Assembly: GCF_000340215.1 (NCBI RefSeq)
Contig: NW_006921532.1
Coordinates: 2,397,337-2,461,336 of the forward strand
DNA: 64,000 nucleotides
Source of the DNA: Pseudocercospora fijiensis CIRAD86
Lineage: Eukaryota; Ascomycota; Dothideomycetes; Mycosphaerellales; Mycosphaerellaceae
Direction of reading: 5' to 3'
The notes below the pieces were generated by a model. The model had not been told where the DNA came from. It did no database searches and worked only from the letters and a program-made list of their open reading frames with translations. Positions 45,456-58,288 of the stretch are shown here, in pieces (position 1 is the stretch's first letter; each line of letters begins with the position of its first letter). The position numbers and the translations under genes were made by a program.

Positions 45456-47933
45456 CTAGGGCATCGGAGATATAGCCGAGGCCTTCGACTAAGATAGCCG
45501 TAGGGAAAGCGAATAGTACGAAGGAGTTAGAGGCTAGGAGGGCAGTTAGATTACGGTGCGCTTTAGCAACCTAAGAGACTGTTAAGTTCTCGTAGCCCTT
45601 AACCTTAGTGCTATTAATAACGCGAGAGTAGCCTAGGTTAATTAATATACGGTTGCTCTTAGTCTTTAGATTACTATATAGCAGGTATAGCATCTAAACA
45701 GAGACCTCGTACTCCTTTAGAGGGTTAAGGATCTACTCCGCTTTACGCCCCTTACTATTAGGCTAACTATCGAATATATAGTCGAGGTCGTCGTTAGTAA
45801 GGTGCTTATTAGTAAGCTTACCGATTTTGCTTAGTAGGACTAGGCTACGAGCCTTAAGCTTCTTAACCTAGTTCGTAAAGACCTCGGGCTAATATATACC
45901 TTCGATAATAGTAGAGTAGCTAGTCTTATCCTTAGATATAAGGCAGACCTTAATGCGTAGGTAACTAGCATCCTCGCTAGCTGCGAGCTTAACTATATCT
46001 TGTCCGAGACGAGTAGACTCCTTAGAAGGACAGTTTTTATAAGTACCGCTAACCTTAAAGAACTTAGTAGGCTTAGGGACGGAGATAAGCTTGTATATGT
46101 AATTAGGTCGAAGGGCGACAGCTAAGAGCTATAGGGTAGGGTACTAGCGGACGATTTAGTTGCTTATACTATAAGTTTAAAGGGTATTGCGGCCTTCTTG
46201 CTTAGACTTAGGTATTATACGTATATACTAGAGGTACATTTTAAACTCCTCCTATATTAGATCGATAAGGAAAGGAAGATATACTCCGCGAGGCTCTTAT
46301 AACTAACTAAAGACTTAAGGGAAGATAGTATTACTAGTCTAGCGAAAGCGGTCGAAGGAGGTGCCTTAGCTAAGGATACTAGTAACGAACTTACTCTAGC
46401 GATCTATTAGCGTAAGGGCGCGAGTAATAGTACTAGTAGGGTTGAACGCGTAGAGTCCTAGAGATGTCGGGGCGGTAACAGGGCGTCTAGGAAACTAGTT
46501 AGTATAGGCCTAATTAGCCTTAAGGGTAGCGAAGGCATCTTAATTAGTAACATTACGTCTAATCTTTAATAGGCGGCTAATAAGGACACTCGTCTTAGCA
46601 CTAGTATAGAGACTATACGCCTTAGCGGCCTTCTTAATATAGCTAGCATATATAGTAAACGGATCTTCGCCTAGCTTACTAAGGTCGTCGTACTGCTAAT
46701 AGATAGACAGGGCGATAGATGCTTTGCCTATATCGGCCTTATAAACTATATCGATCTCGGTAATAAGATATACGATAGAGTTACCCTTATAGGAACTATA
46801 GATGTTCTTAGTTAATAGTATCGGCGAGAGGCCTCTATACCTACGCTTACTAAAGGAATCTTCGGAGGAAATACTATCTTCTAGTAGCGTATCTAGTATA
46901 TTAATATCCGAGTTACTATAGTTAGTACTAGAAGGTGCAGTAGACTTCTTAGCGGCCTTCTAGAATGCCTAGCGAGCCTACAACGCCTTCTAACGCGCTG
47001 CTTCTACCTTAGAGGCTTGAAGTTAGCGCGCTTATCTTAAACTTCTTAAGGGACCTTGCGGTTGCGGATCGAGCGGCGATCTTATACCTATATCTCTATA
47101 GCGAGCGCTAGACTAGTAGCCGTATCGGCTTCCGTCTTAAGGCGAAGGACCTTGCGTTCGAGAACATCTACGATAGGAGCCTCTTAACCCTTAATAATAA
47201 AGCCTACACTATTAATACGATAGCCCTTCTCTTTTAGTAGATCTTTAGTAGACTAGGCGTTAAGATCTACCTCGGTAATAGCGTCCTTATACCGCTTCTA
47301 GTAGGCTATCGTAAAGTCGTTAAGTGCGAAGGTTAAGTTAACTAATTGCTTACCGTACTTCTTACTAGTAGTAGAGACTCGATAGATTATAGTATAGAAA
47401 AGGTGCTCTACTCCCTCGCGACGGACCGGATACTTATTAACGAACGACGCAACCTACTTAGTACGCTCTTATCTATCGTAGGCGAAGTTAATAAGGCTCT
47501 TTAGGAGACTACTTAGTCCTCCCTACTACTCGAAGGCTTAATTAAGGTTCGTAAAGCGTATACGAATCGTAGTACCTACTATCTCGAGGCTATAGACGAT
47601 AGGAAAGGCTTAATAAAGCTCTATATCCTAAAGAACGTCTCGCTTGAAGATGCTCTTACTAATGTCCTAGCGTAAGTTGTTTATACCGTATAATACTAAG
47701 ATAGTAGCCTTCTTAATATTTCGATCGATAACGCGTAGCAAGGTACGAGCGGTCTTAATCTTCTTTTAAGGGTCGTCGATAGCAGTAACAATCTAGAAAC
47801 AGTGCTCGAGGCTAGTTGTAGCGACTAAGGCGCTATCGGAGGGAGCTTCGATCGGGACTAGTATGCCTAGATTTAGGGCTAGTAGGTTGCTACTACTACT
47901 AGCGCCTAGCGGATTTAGAGCGCCGGAAGATAT
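45456..47933 (-). pseudogene. Outer D ORF3, main part
   Basis: Same frame as the inner ORF3, from 47,931-47,933 down to the CTAG insertion site. The start codon position reads ATA, a TpG to TpA loss of the ATG kept in the inner copy. It joins its C-terminal fragment at 33,183. Comparison with the inner copy shows mostly C/T and G/A differences plus small length changes in the Ser/Tyr/Asn linker and near 47,000. No known domain. Confidence 0.65.
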
Positions 47934-48024
47934 CTTAGTCGACCGGAGCGGAAAGGAGTTAGTAACGAGTTTGCAAAAACGTTTATAGCTCGTTAATAAT
48001 AATCGAAGGATTTAGATAGAATAA

Positions 48025-48051
48025 GGGGGGGGGGGGGGGGGGGGGGGGGGG
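48025..48051 (+). repeat. Poly-G run (27 G)
   Basis: Uninterrupted G at 48,025-48,051, where the inner copy has GGAGAGGGAGGGGG. Could be true expansion of a purine tract or an assembly or polishing error. Confidence 0.9.
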
Positions 48052-48374
48052 TAGGCGGGTATAAGTCGGTTAGTATTCGAGTAGAAGAAAGAGCTTAGAA
48101 AGCTCGCCTTAAATAGGGTACGAAGGTAGCGTAGTCCGTATATTCCGGTAAAGCAAACGGATAACGATTATATATAGACCCTAAAAAGTAAAGCTATATA
48201 CGAGACTCCTTTATTAGTAGAGCAGCTAAAGTTTAATAATCGATCTAGCTAATTGCTAGTAGCGACTACGCGCCTTTATTAACCTCTAGCTTTCGTAGAT
48301 TCCCGCGCACTCGAAATATAACTAGTTAGTTCGAGTACCTAGTAGTAACCTATAGTAGTAAGGCTAGCGGGACT

Positions 48375-48398
48375 AATAATACCCCCGGGGTAGTATTA
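48375..48398. repeat. Dispersed palindrome upstream of outer D ORF3
   Basis: AATAATACCCCCGGGGTAGT then ATTA; counterpart of 36,827. Confidence 0.7.
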
Positions 48399-48805
48399 GC
48401 TTTTCTCTAGAGATGCTCGGCAACTAGGAGCAAATCGCCTAGGCCTAGCGTAGCTTATATTAGCCTATAGTACTATCGTTATAGATACAGCATTACCTTT
48501 TATAGTAGCAGGCATATAAACGTAGCCTATGCGTTCTTCTTTCTTCTAGATACTAAGCTTAGCGGCCTAAGGTCCCTATTCTTAGAGGCTATAGGCCTAG
48601 GTTGCTACGTCTATCTAAGAGCTAGGAAGGGAGAGGGATCCTCCCTTTCTTAGTATCCTACGTAACTAATGCTAATTAGGGTAGGAACAATCTTCTCTAG
48701 CGGAGTATCTTGTTATCGTTGCTACCTAAGGGCGGTTGCTAGAGACTAGGAAACTAGAGGGAAGTAGTCCTAGAAGGGCGGGAGGTTAGGTTCGGCTAGC
48801 TTCCG

Positions 48806-48828
48806 AATGCTACCCCTAGGGTGTTATT
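48806..48828. repeat. Dispersed palindrome after outer D pol
   Basis: AATGCTACCCCTAGGGTGTT then ATT; counterpart of 37,258. Confidence 0.65.
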
Positions 48829-49094
48829 CGGAAGTTATACCTTATATAGTTCTTTCTAAGGAAACATAAAAAGAGTAAAGCTATAGCAATATCAATCGAC
48901 GGCAAAAGACAAAAGAGTAAAACAATAGACAAGGTAAAAGCAAAGGAGGGCAACAACTAAGAGCATTAATATCCGTAGAAACTAGGAATAGATAGAAAGG
49001 ACTAAAGTTAAAGGGCAGCGCTACATTAATAGCATAGAGAATAGTTAATAGAGGCAAGGAAAGCAACGTAGTAGAGGTAGGAAAGGATATGCGA

Positions 49095-52000
49095 TTATTT
49101 AGTCTTAGGGTCGTCTAGCTATAATTCTAGGCGGTCTTTATCGCTAGACTAGTTAGGTTCCTCGGAGTTAGAGTTAGATAGCTAGAAGTCTAGTTTACTA
49201 TTAGAATCGGAATTAATATTGGAAACGCTCTATATATAGTTAATCCGTATATAACCCTCCCTTTGTTCTTAAGTTATTCCTAATAGCTTACTAAGACGAA
49301 TCTAGGGATAGGCATAGTTCTTAGGTAGAACAGGATCTAGAATAGCGGTAGGATCCTCCTCCCGATAGGTATCTAAGGACGGTAGAGAGTCTATAGAGGC
49401 ACTAACTTCCTCCTCGGTCGGCGGAGGGCGGGCAGGTTCTCGTAACTTAACGATCTTCTTTAGATTAGCCCGAGGGTAAGTATACTTTAAGGTAGTACTA
49501 TCTAGCTCCTAAAGAAGGTATACGGAACCCGAGTAAAGGACCTCCTTTACTCTATAAGGACCCTTCTACTTAAAGGCTAGCTTATAGAAGTAACTATACT
49601 CTAGTTCGGACCGGTATAGAAGGACTATATCGCTAACCTTTAGAGGTTCCTAATTAATAGCATTATAGTTATTAAAATACTGCTTAGCCTCTTCCCGAAG
49701 GCGACGTTATCGAGTAAGACCCTCTTAAGAAGTCGTAGTTGTGTCCTTAAGAGCCTTAGCCCGTAGGGCAAGAAGATCTGCCCTAGTACGAACAGACCCC
49801 TAATCGTAAACGCCGTACGTACGATAGGACAATTTAATAGGAAGAACGGCGTCCCTCCTAATTATAAGCTCCGCTAGTATAAGTCTAGTCGTGTCGATAA
49901 TAGTAGTTTAGTCCGCCTAGAGAAGGGCTAGGACGCGGGTAGAAATAGGAACTAATCTGTCGCTACTATTAGTTATCTTAGATAGGGCATTAATTAACGA
50001 CCGATAGCCGCGCTTAATAATAGCATTCGACTAGGGATAGTATAGGGAGATACGAACGTTCTTCGCCCTATACGAAACAAGTAGCGCTTAAACCTTCTTA
50101 GCTATATTATTCGTAGCGTTATCTAAGATAACCTCGTAAGGTGTTCCCTAGCGGCAAAACAGATCCTTAAACAGGAAGGTAGCTATATTACGGGCATTAA
50201 TAGCACCGCAACACTTGTAGAAATAATAGGCCTCCGGCTATCGAGAAAGACTCTCTCGAATAATATATAGGCTATTATTACGGCTAAGATAGACCCTATC
50301 GCTATACTACTACTCCCTAACTAACTAGGTAGTAGGGATACGTAGCTCTCCTAGACGCCGGTAGCTGTTCCTAAAGTTGCACTTAGGACAGCTCTTATAG
50401 TAGCGGGAGATATTAGCCTATACGCCGTTCTACTAGTAGCGTCGACGAAGGATATCGAAGGTGCCCTCCGCCGCCCGGTAGCCGAGCTTATCGTAAACAG
50501 AGCGAAGGATTTCTTGTTAGGCTACTAGATCGTTAATAACACGCTAGAGCGGTATATTAATTATAGCCTATCGCTAAAGGATACGATCTTTAACAAGGAA
50601 CCTCCGAGAATAGCGAATAATACGACGGTATTAACTCCTTAATAGACTAGGAGCTCTCTTCGTATAGGTAAGGAAGTAGGCGATATTATAGGAGTCGTCG
50701 GAGTAGACCCTATTAAGGATATTATCCCTATCTAGTTCGCCCGCCTTAGTATCGTCCTAGTTCTCGCCGTTAGTAGTAGAGCCTTCGTTAGGCTAGTTAC
50801 TAGGTTAGTCGTCGGCAGTAGACCTAGTAATTACCGGTATAGCGTTAATATAGAAGGCAGTAAAGAAGGTGCGGTTAATAACCGCGTCGATATCCTCTTC
50901 TTCTATTATCTCGGCGATGTCTTCTTCTATAGTAGGCTTTCTAGAAAGGCTATCCGGTCTAGTATGCTTCTTACTAGGAATATAGAAGACGTCGAAATTA
51001 AACAAATAGATCTAGGCAACCTACCGAGCTATCGTAGAGTTAGGTAGGTCGGAGGCTATACGGTTAAGTTAATAGACTAGCGTCTAAGCGTCGACTTCTA
51101 GGCGAAAGAATACTCTAAAGAGCTAAGGTCGGAACTTCTTAAGAGCCTTATAGACACTAAGGCACTCTCGCTTACTAGCATCGTATTAGGCCTCGATAGG
51201 TTTCTATAAACCGGACTCGTACCGGATAGGATAACGTAAGGAGGGCTCCTTACGATTATACTATATTAGTATTTCGCCGTAGCCTTCCCCGCTTGAGTCG
51301 ATAGCAACAATTAGTAGACCTACGCCTTCCGAGTAGTTAATAGAGGTAAGCGTAGGCGCGCTAATAAGTGCCTTAGTAACCTTGTCCTTAGCGGCTTAGT
51401 AAACAGAGGTCTATTTAAACTCTGTATCCTTCTTAAGTAAGGCGTATAGAGGCTTGTATACTAACGTAAAGTTTTCGACCTAGATACGGAAGTAGGAGAC
51501 TACTCTAAGCTAAATCCGGATATCTTTCTAATAGGTAGGGTCTAGCTAGGACACAATCTTTAGGACCCGTATATTGTTAGGATAGCGGCCGTTCTTATTA
51601 GTAACAAACCCGACAATGTTTATACGCTTATATAGAAGCTAAAGCTTTTCCCTATATACTATTAAGTTAGCTCGCTCTAGGTCGTAGAGGACACTATCGA
51701 GGTTCTAAATATATTCGAGAAAGAACCTGCGGATACTAGGCTCTACTTCTTTATTATCGTACCTAGTTTTAGGGCCCTTAATACCGATATCGTCGAGGAA
51801 AGGCATCGCTATATAGGAGATATAGGCCGCGAGGACTTAGTTTATAATACGAACGAACTAGGCAACGGAGTTAGTTGCCCCTTAGGGAAGGGTAGTTTAT
51901 CTATACAGCCTAAGAGGTATCTCGAAACTAGTAAGGTCCCGGCTATTAGGGTAGAGAGGTATCTAGTCGTAGCCCGAGAACATATTAACTAGCGAGGCCA

Positions 52001-52800
52001 CTATACAGTTAGCAAAGGCTTCTAAGAACCTATTAGTCTCCGGAGGAAGATTAGTATCTCTAATCGTAACTACGTTGAACTTCTATATAGCGTTAATTAG
52101 CCGATACTTCTTTAGCTCCCTAGGAGCTGTCTTCTTCTAAACTAGGAAGTATAGATTGCGATACGAGGCATAGGAAGGCTCTAAGGTGCTAGCCCCCACA
52201 CGCTGCCGTATTATGTCCTTAACTATACCTCTTAGGCTTAGGTTTAGCTTAAACCCTAGGTAAGCCTAAGGCTTATACTCGATCGTTCGGATCCTCTATA
52301 GAGGGGCAACCTCCGGGTTAATCCTGCCTAGATACGTAAAGTTATATACTAATACAGCTTCGCGGTTGTGTAGAAGCTCGTATAGCAAATCTAGTTTAAG
52401 ATCCGAAAGCTCGATACTAGGTTTAATATTCGCTAGTCTCTCCGGCGTTAGCCTCGATCCCCTAGGAATAGCGGAGAACTTTTTAGTAATATACCTCTAG
52501 TCGTATAGACTATCCCTAGGTATTAATATCGCTTCGCGGTTAAGGCACTTTTATCGCTAGTTAGGATTTCCGCTAGGATTAGACCTATCGGTTATATATA
52601 CGCTGCCTTTTACGGGCTTAATCTTGTTAGCTACCCTCTTATATAGGGTATATATACTAACCGCTCGTAATACCCGAGCCCTCTCTCTTTAACGTTAGGC
52701 CCGGAGATTGGCATAATAGAACAGCGCGTAAACTTTATCGGAAGTCTCCTTAAGTTAGTAGGTATATAGCTAGTAATCCTAATTTATAATTCCGGCGAAA
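49095..52800 (-). pseudogene. Outer D pol: RT, RNase H, integrase
   Basis: RT keeps both catalytic Asp (FLDD, Asp codons 51,789-51,794), unlike the inner copy. An RNase H end with MFNFDVFYIPSKKHTRPDSL lies at 51,005-50,940. In the integrase core the catalytic Glu is Lys here too (50,013-50,015). Stop TAA 49,095-49,097. Otherwise as in the inner copy, with many RIP stops. Confidence 0.8.
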
Positions 52801-52813
52801 ACGTTAGATTCCT

Positions 52814-52836
52814 AATAACACCCCTAGGGTAGCATT
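52814..52836. repeat. Dispersed palindrome at the gag-pro/pol boundary of outer D
   Basis: AATAACACCCCTAGGGTAGC then ATT; counterpart of 41,262. Confidence 0.7.
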
Positions 52837-52839
52837 CGA

Positions 52840-55800
52840 TCGGCGCTCTAATTAGTTAGTTCGGATTCGGGCTTAGGTAGATCCGCTTCCGGCGGCGATA
52901 CCTGCGATAGTATTATTACCGAGATTCGTATACTAGGTAGCCGTTATACTATTATGCTCGCTATTGCTTCGAGCATTCGTCTCCTTAGTATAGAGCCTAG
53001 AAACTAGCCTTATCGTACGGAGCGGCGTACCTCTAGATATAACCTATTTAAGCTATATTAACTTATAGCGTAGATTGCCGGTCTTATAACCGCGCTATAG
53101 CGTTTCCCGAAGAGCGTTTAGAAACAGTAAGGATATCCTCGTAGGATTTATAGCTAGTGTTTCTAATATAACTAGTAAATACGACTCGGTTACCCTTCTA
53201 GTTAGCGATAGTTCCTTCCTAGGAGCTATCGTCGCAGTTGCGCTAGACACCCCGGGTTATACGAGACTATAGACAACCTAGAATAATTAGTGTGTTCGGG
53301 TTAGCGGCAATCTAGAAGGTAAAGGAAAAGCATATGCCGAAAGCGTCTACTATAATATTATAGTAGATACCTACTAGCGTAACCTCCCTATTTACTCCCT
53401 ATATACTAAGGGAAATATCTCTGTTTATTAGCAGTCGGAGCTGTTTAGCCTAGCGCTCACTTATAATAAGTAACTCTAAACTATTATTAAGCATTGCTAG
53501 CAACTGCTAACTATAGCTTCCGATAGTAACTTAAATATAGATAGCAGGAACGACGGCAAAGGAACGGGTAACTACGGAAAGGTCTACATTATTAGGGATA
53601 GAGTAAAGTTCCTTAGGTCGAGGAGGTCCTACTCGACCGATTTGTTAGCTAGTAAATCGGACAGCCTTAATAGAAACTAAAACCGAAGCAGGGTCGGTAT
53701 TATTATTATCTCCTCGGCCTATCTCCTTAATCCCTTCTTCGTTAGCATTATCGATAGTCTCCTAGCTCTCGTAGGTTACTAATTCGCCTTCTACTAACTC
53801 CTAGGCCCCCGAAAATTTAGGAAGGAACTATAGGGAAGAGACGTCGATATAGTCCTCTCGCCCCTGTTTATATCGGAGGGCTGTAAGGTCTTTTATAAAG
53901 GTAGCATCGTTAGGAATCCGGCTCTAGAACAGGTTAGTAGGCAAACCGTATACTAGAAGCTCTCCTATAGACACGTTAGACTTAAGGTCTAGGAACTATA
54001 AAGCCTAGAAGAGAGCATTTGCCTTTATATCGTAAGAGTTAGTCGGCCCGGCACTATACTTCTTTATATACCTATTAAAGCGAAAGCTCTTTAGGTCGGC
54101 TAACTTTCGTTTATAGGCCGGCGGGTTAGCTAGGCCTAGAGTACTACTAAGGTCGGTAGTAGCATCCTCTATATCGATATCCGGAGTTTCTAGTACCTCC
54201 GGAGTAGCTATACTAGCTCGGATTATACGGTCTTTAGCTGTCTAGAGTGTCTTAGTCTTAGCGACTAATTCTCGCTGTTTCTTAGCCTTATTAGCTGCCT
54301 ACTTCTTAAGTATCTTAGTAGGGGCTGCCGCACTAGGGCAGGTAGGGTTCTACGGGCTCTTGCCCTTGCCCTAGGACTAGGTTTAGGACGACTAAGTTTA
54401 GGACCTTATAGTAGCGTAGACATCTATACTATTCTTAGTAACCGCGTAAACATTAGTAACTACGTCCGGGTCCTAAGACACAAAGTTGACCTTAATAGGC
54501 TTAGTAGTACCGTTACTACTCTGCTCCTTAACCTGTTTTGCCCTAACCTTCTAAGTTTCTCGTTTAGTAATAGCGGCGAGGGTACTGTTCCTAGTGTCCT
54601 TAAACTCGATCTTGCTACTATACTTCTTCTTTAGAAGACTCCTAAGTTGAGGTAGCTTCGGGGCCCTACGATCCTACTCGAAGTCAATCTTGTCGCCGGT
54701 ATCGGTATAGTAGAACCGACTATTTACTTATATAACGAGCTTCCTCTTAAGAAGCTCCTTCTAGATAGGGCAGTCTAATTAAATATGTTTGAAACCGCCG
54801 CATATCTAGCACTTGCTATCTAAGTTAGAATAGATCTTCCGTATAGCGTAGACGTTAACTAAAGGGGCCTTAGGGTAGTTAGGATTAGAAACCTAGTAGA
54901 CTAGTAGTATATCCCTTAGTATACTAGTATTAATAACCTCCCTAACTCGCTATAGTGCTTTCGCATTAAGGTTAAGCTAGGCTAGGGATTTAGCTAAGTC
55001 CGTAACGTCCTAAGAATGCTTAGTAATAGTAGGAGTTACGGTCTTAGGACCGCTCTACGACTTAGGAAGGAACTTAGGTCCTCTACTTCCCGAGGCGTCG
55101 CTCTTTACCTAAGCTAGGTTATTTCGGTCCTCGCTATAAATAAACTTCTTCGCATCGGCGGAGCTATTAATATCGTCCTTAATAGCCTCTAGGACCTCTT
55201 TATACTTCCTAAAGGTCTTAGGATTAGCTTCGCTAAGCTTATAGCGACGGAAGATACGCTTAGCCGTAGACTATAGTAACCCTTTAAGGAGTAGCCTCGT
55301 TCTCTAAGAATTCTCGAGGTCCTACTAGTCGATGCCGTCCGCTAACTTAACAAACTCGCGGACGTACTCCTTTAGGTCGTTATCTTCGGTGCGCCTCTCT
55401 ATATAGAGGTTCTTAAGCTACGTACGACTGCCTTTAATGCGACGGCTGTCGCGATCCCGATAGTCCCTTATAAAGGCCTACTTAAAGACCTCCTAGTCGG
55501 TATTAGACTTATCGTCCTTTTCTAGGTAGCTAACTAGGGTTCTAAGGGTTCGGTAAAGCTTAGTAATAGTAGTCCTTATAAGGGACTAGACCTTGTACTA
55601 GTCTAACTCCTCTTCGAGTCCGTACTCGGCTAAGTTGTCCTTAAAGCGTTCTACGTACGCTGTAGCGTTCTACCCTTCGAATAAAGGGTTCCTACTACTT
55701 CCTAGCTCTAGCGGGCGACGCCTGTTCTAACGGAGAAGGTTAGTTTGCCCTTAAATTATCTTTATAACGACATTGTAGAGAGCCTCGGGCGTAGAAGGCT

Positions 55801-55950
55801 CGATAGCCCCTAGGTCGATAGCGCTTATAACAACTAGTCGTCGCCTAATTTCTTCGTTAATAGGGTCTAGTAGGTTATTAGATTCCGAAGATTCCGCTAA
55901 TTCGTAATGCTCGCTTTCGCTAGAGCTTATTCGATTATTATAAAGTAGTT
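52840..55950 (-). pseudogene. Outer D gag and protease
   Basis: Counterpart of 41,290-44,395. The zinc knuckle at 54,770-54,811 is complete at its four ligands (C-x2-C-x4-H-x4-C), although two codons within it are stops. Fewer ligand losses than in the inner copy. Confidence 0.72.
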
Positions 55951-56745
55951 AAAATAAAGTGCTATAGGAAAGTGTTTTTAGTATATATTGTAGGTTTGTT
56001 TCGATATTACTATACGAGAAAATAGTATACTAGGCTGTTTTCTTCTAATGTTACCCCTAGGGTAGTATTAGAGTTTAGCCTCCTAGGGGTCGCCTAGACA
56101 CCCCTAGGAGCTTTAATTTAGTAATTTTTAGACAAAAGCCGCTCGGAGGAAGGAACTGCAATCTCTATTTATACCTAGATCCTAGAAACTAGCTACTTTA
56201 CTAACTATCGTTATCTCCTTTAGCTAGGTAGAGGGGGTAGGGACCTTCTTTTTCTAATAGAAGGCTAAGCACTATCCGAACGAGGCAGCGAATCCCGAAG
56301 CAATCTACCTAGTTAATAGGGGAACTGTCTAGGCATCCGACCTATAATCTAGAAATTGCTATCGTATAGATAGTCTTAGCAAACTAAGCAAGGCCGATAG
56401 GTAATTAATCTATCTCCTTCTTAGGCGGGCGATAGCTTATCTCGAGTAAGCGGTACTAAATAGGTCTTCGACCCGGAGCCGAGTCCTTAGAAGCTAGCTA
56501 TAGTTATAGACTAGGCCCTAAGCTATAATAGTCCTAAGGGTTTGTAGCTTTTCGGGGTTAAAGCAATGCCCTCGTTAAGAGGTTTCTCTACTTGTCGTAA
56601 TAGCCCCTTAAGATACTTCGGTATCGTCTATATCGTAGGCTCTTATCGTACCCTCGCTTCGGTTATAGCTATTCGTACCTAGAGACTACCTTTAACATAT
56701 CCGAACCTGTTAGATATAAAGAGATAGCCCTACCTTCGGCTCTAA
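55951..56745 (-). other. Outer D 5' leader
   Basis: Counterpart of 44,396-45,176; no frame supported. Palindrome copy at 56,047. Confidence 0.5.
56047..56070. repeat. Dispersed palindrome upstream of outer D gag
   Basis: AATGTTACCCCTAGGGTAGT then ATTA; counterpart of 44,485. Confidence 0.65.
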
Positions 56746-57024
56746 TAAAGGACGGAAACTAATACTACTACTACTACTTATAGCAATAGTATAGGCTACC
56801 GAGGGTAATATAACCTATAGCAATATAGGTAGCTATATTTAGCAAGATAGGATAACGAGACTGTCGCTTAGGCTAATAACTAGAGCCCTATAACATAGGC
56901 ATTATAGAAGTGTAACATAAACAATATACTATACGAGGTTAATAATCTATCTACTCCGTAGAAGGAGGCCTCTTATATAGGCTTAAAACTAGCCTATAGG
57001 TATAGGGCCGGTTACTAGCTAATA
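56746..57024 (-). repeat. Element D outer 5' LTR
   Basis: 279 bp, followed by GTAT (57,025-57,028). Confidence 0.9.
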
Positions 57025-57430
57025 GTATACTTCCCTATAACTATTTATAAGATTAGCTTAGAAGTTTTATAGCTTCCCTAATTGCTTGCGATCGGTATAG
57101 GTTTAAGTAGTATATAGTAGTCGAAGTCTCCTTTTACGCTATATTATTAATAACTTTAGTACGCCTCTATTACTAGTTACGAGATTCGATAATAGCTGTC
57201 TTACGAATGCCTCTAGGCTAAAAGCCGCTCTAAGAGATATTCGCTATACTTATACTCGAGTATAACGCCGGCTCTATATATAGCCTACCTAAGAGATCCT
57301 TAGTATTATCCTCTTCGAAGAATCCTAAGCGATTGTTAATATCCTTAAGCTCTTTCGGCTATCGTTCGATAGCTTTTTCTAGATGCTCGATATCCTAGAT
57401 TAAAATTTCTATTACATTACGCCTTGACCG
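57025..57430 (-). pseudogene. Unrecognised gene fragment, upper part, split by element D
   Basis: One minus-strand register with RIP-type stops only. Readable parts are a charged, probably helical DIEHLEKAIER...PKELKDINNRLGFFEEDN and later YLNLYRSQAIREAIKLL. It continues at 32,449 after removal of element D. No family recognised; the start is not visible. Its RIP load shows that it was repeated in the genome or exposed to RIP spreading. Confidence 0.35.
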
Positions 57431-58161
57431 TTACTCGTCGCTGTATCCTTAAGTAATATTTAGCTTCCTTAATATAATTTCGACCGCGTATAATAGGCTG
57501 TAAGATCTCTAACATCCGCAGTACTACGAGTTGCGGCAAAATTTATAGCACTCTCCGACCGTAATCTCGTAGCAAGCTATACGGCTCGATAGCAGCCTTA
57601 GGCGTGTCGTCTATAGTGTGTTTATATATATAAGGAAGAAAGGGCGGTTAGGCGGCTAGCATCGCTAGCTAACTTATTAGGTTAAGAGTACCCGGACACT
57701 AGCACACATATATGCTTAGCGTCCTATTCGAGGCTTAAAGAATCCTATCGTTATTAGTCGAAGACGTAGTAGTAATCTGTACTAACACTATAATTTCTAG
57801 TCTATTAGAGAATCGTATAGCATCTTCGCTAAACACTACTAGCGATTTGCAAAACGTTCTATAGAGCTAACTCTATATACTAATCGAGTTTAAAGACCTT
57901 CTCGTATAGACCGGGGTACACTCTAACAATCGGACGTTAATCGTAATAGCGCGAGATGTATAAGACATGCGCGGGATTCGGGATCTTTATTTGCATAAGT
58001 AGCAAACTTAGAGGAGTAAGCAGATTTGTATCTAAAAAGGAAAGCGATATCGAAGGTGCTAGCCTAGTAGTAGAGAAGTTAGGCGATATTTTATAAGGAA
58101 AGAGGCGACTATAAGACTAAAAATACACACAGAGCTTAGAAGGGGTATAGTGCTAGACAAA
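57431..58161. other. RIP-mutated unassigned sequence
   Basis: No supported frame, terminal repeat or RNA gene on either strand between the gene fragment and the Copia LTR. Confidence 0.5.
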
Positions 58162-58288
58162 TTACTTAGAGTGTGTGTCTAGGTATTAGGGTCTATTACG
58201 TGCCTAATGCCTAAGGCTGCAACTGCTATACTTTATCTTCGGACTTCTATATAGATTAGTCCTTCTTCCTAATACATTAGTTACATTA
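58162..58288 (+). repeat. Copia 5' LTR (mutated)
   Basis: 127 bp. Ten differences from the 3' LTR are all CpA/TpG to TpA. One further difference at the second base (T instead of G) is not of that type. Confidence 0.88.

Larger units (their letters stand above)
47934..49094 (-). other. Outer D spacer between pol and ORF3
   Basis: Homologous to 36,401-37,542. No frame supported; the 61-codon minus frame at 48,881-49,066 has no inner counterpart. Contains a 27-G homopolymer and two palindrome copies. Confidence 0.5.
32450..57024 (-). mobile_element. Giant Gypsy element D, outer copy (interrupted by a second D copy)
   Basis: Outer LTRs at 32,450-32,728 and 56,746-57,024 (279 bp each), flanked by the 4-bp repeat GTAT (32,446-32,449 and 57,025-57,028). 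Net length is 12,299 bp after removing the inner copy and its 4-bp duplication. Order on the minus strand: 5' LTR, leader, gag-protease, pol, spacer of about 1.2 kb, ORF3, 3' LTR. The inner copy sits in ORF3, so the left remnant (LTR plus 455 bp) and the right remnant (45,460-57,024) are the two halves of one element and not separate elements. Confidence 0.85.

Noticed and set aside
32450..57024. Tandem array of three D elements sharing LTRs
   Set aside because: The CTAG duplication and the intact site inside the inner copy show nested insertion; the left LTR plus 455 bp is the missing end of the outer element.
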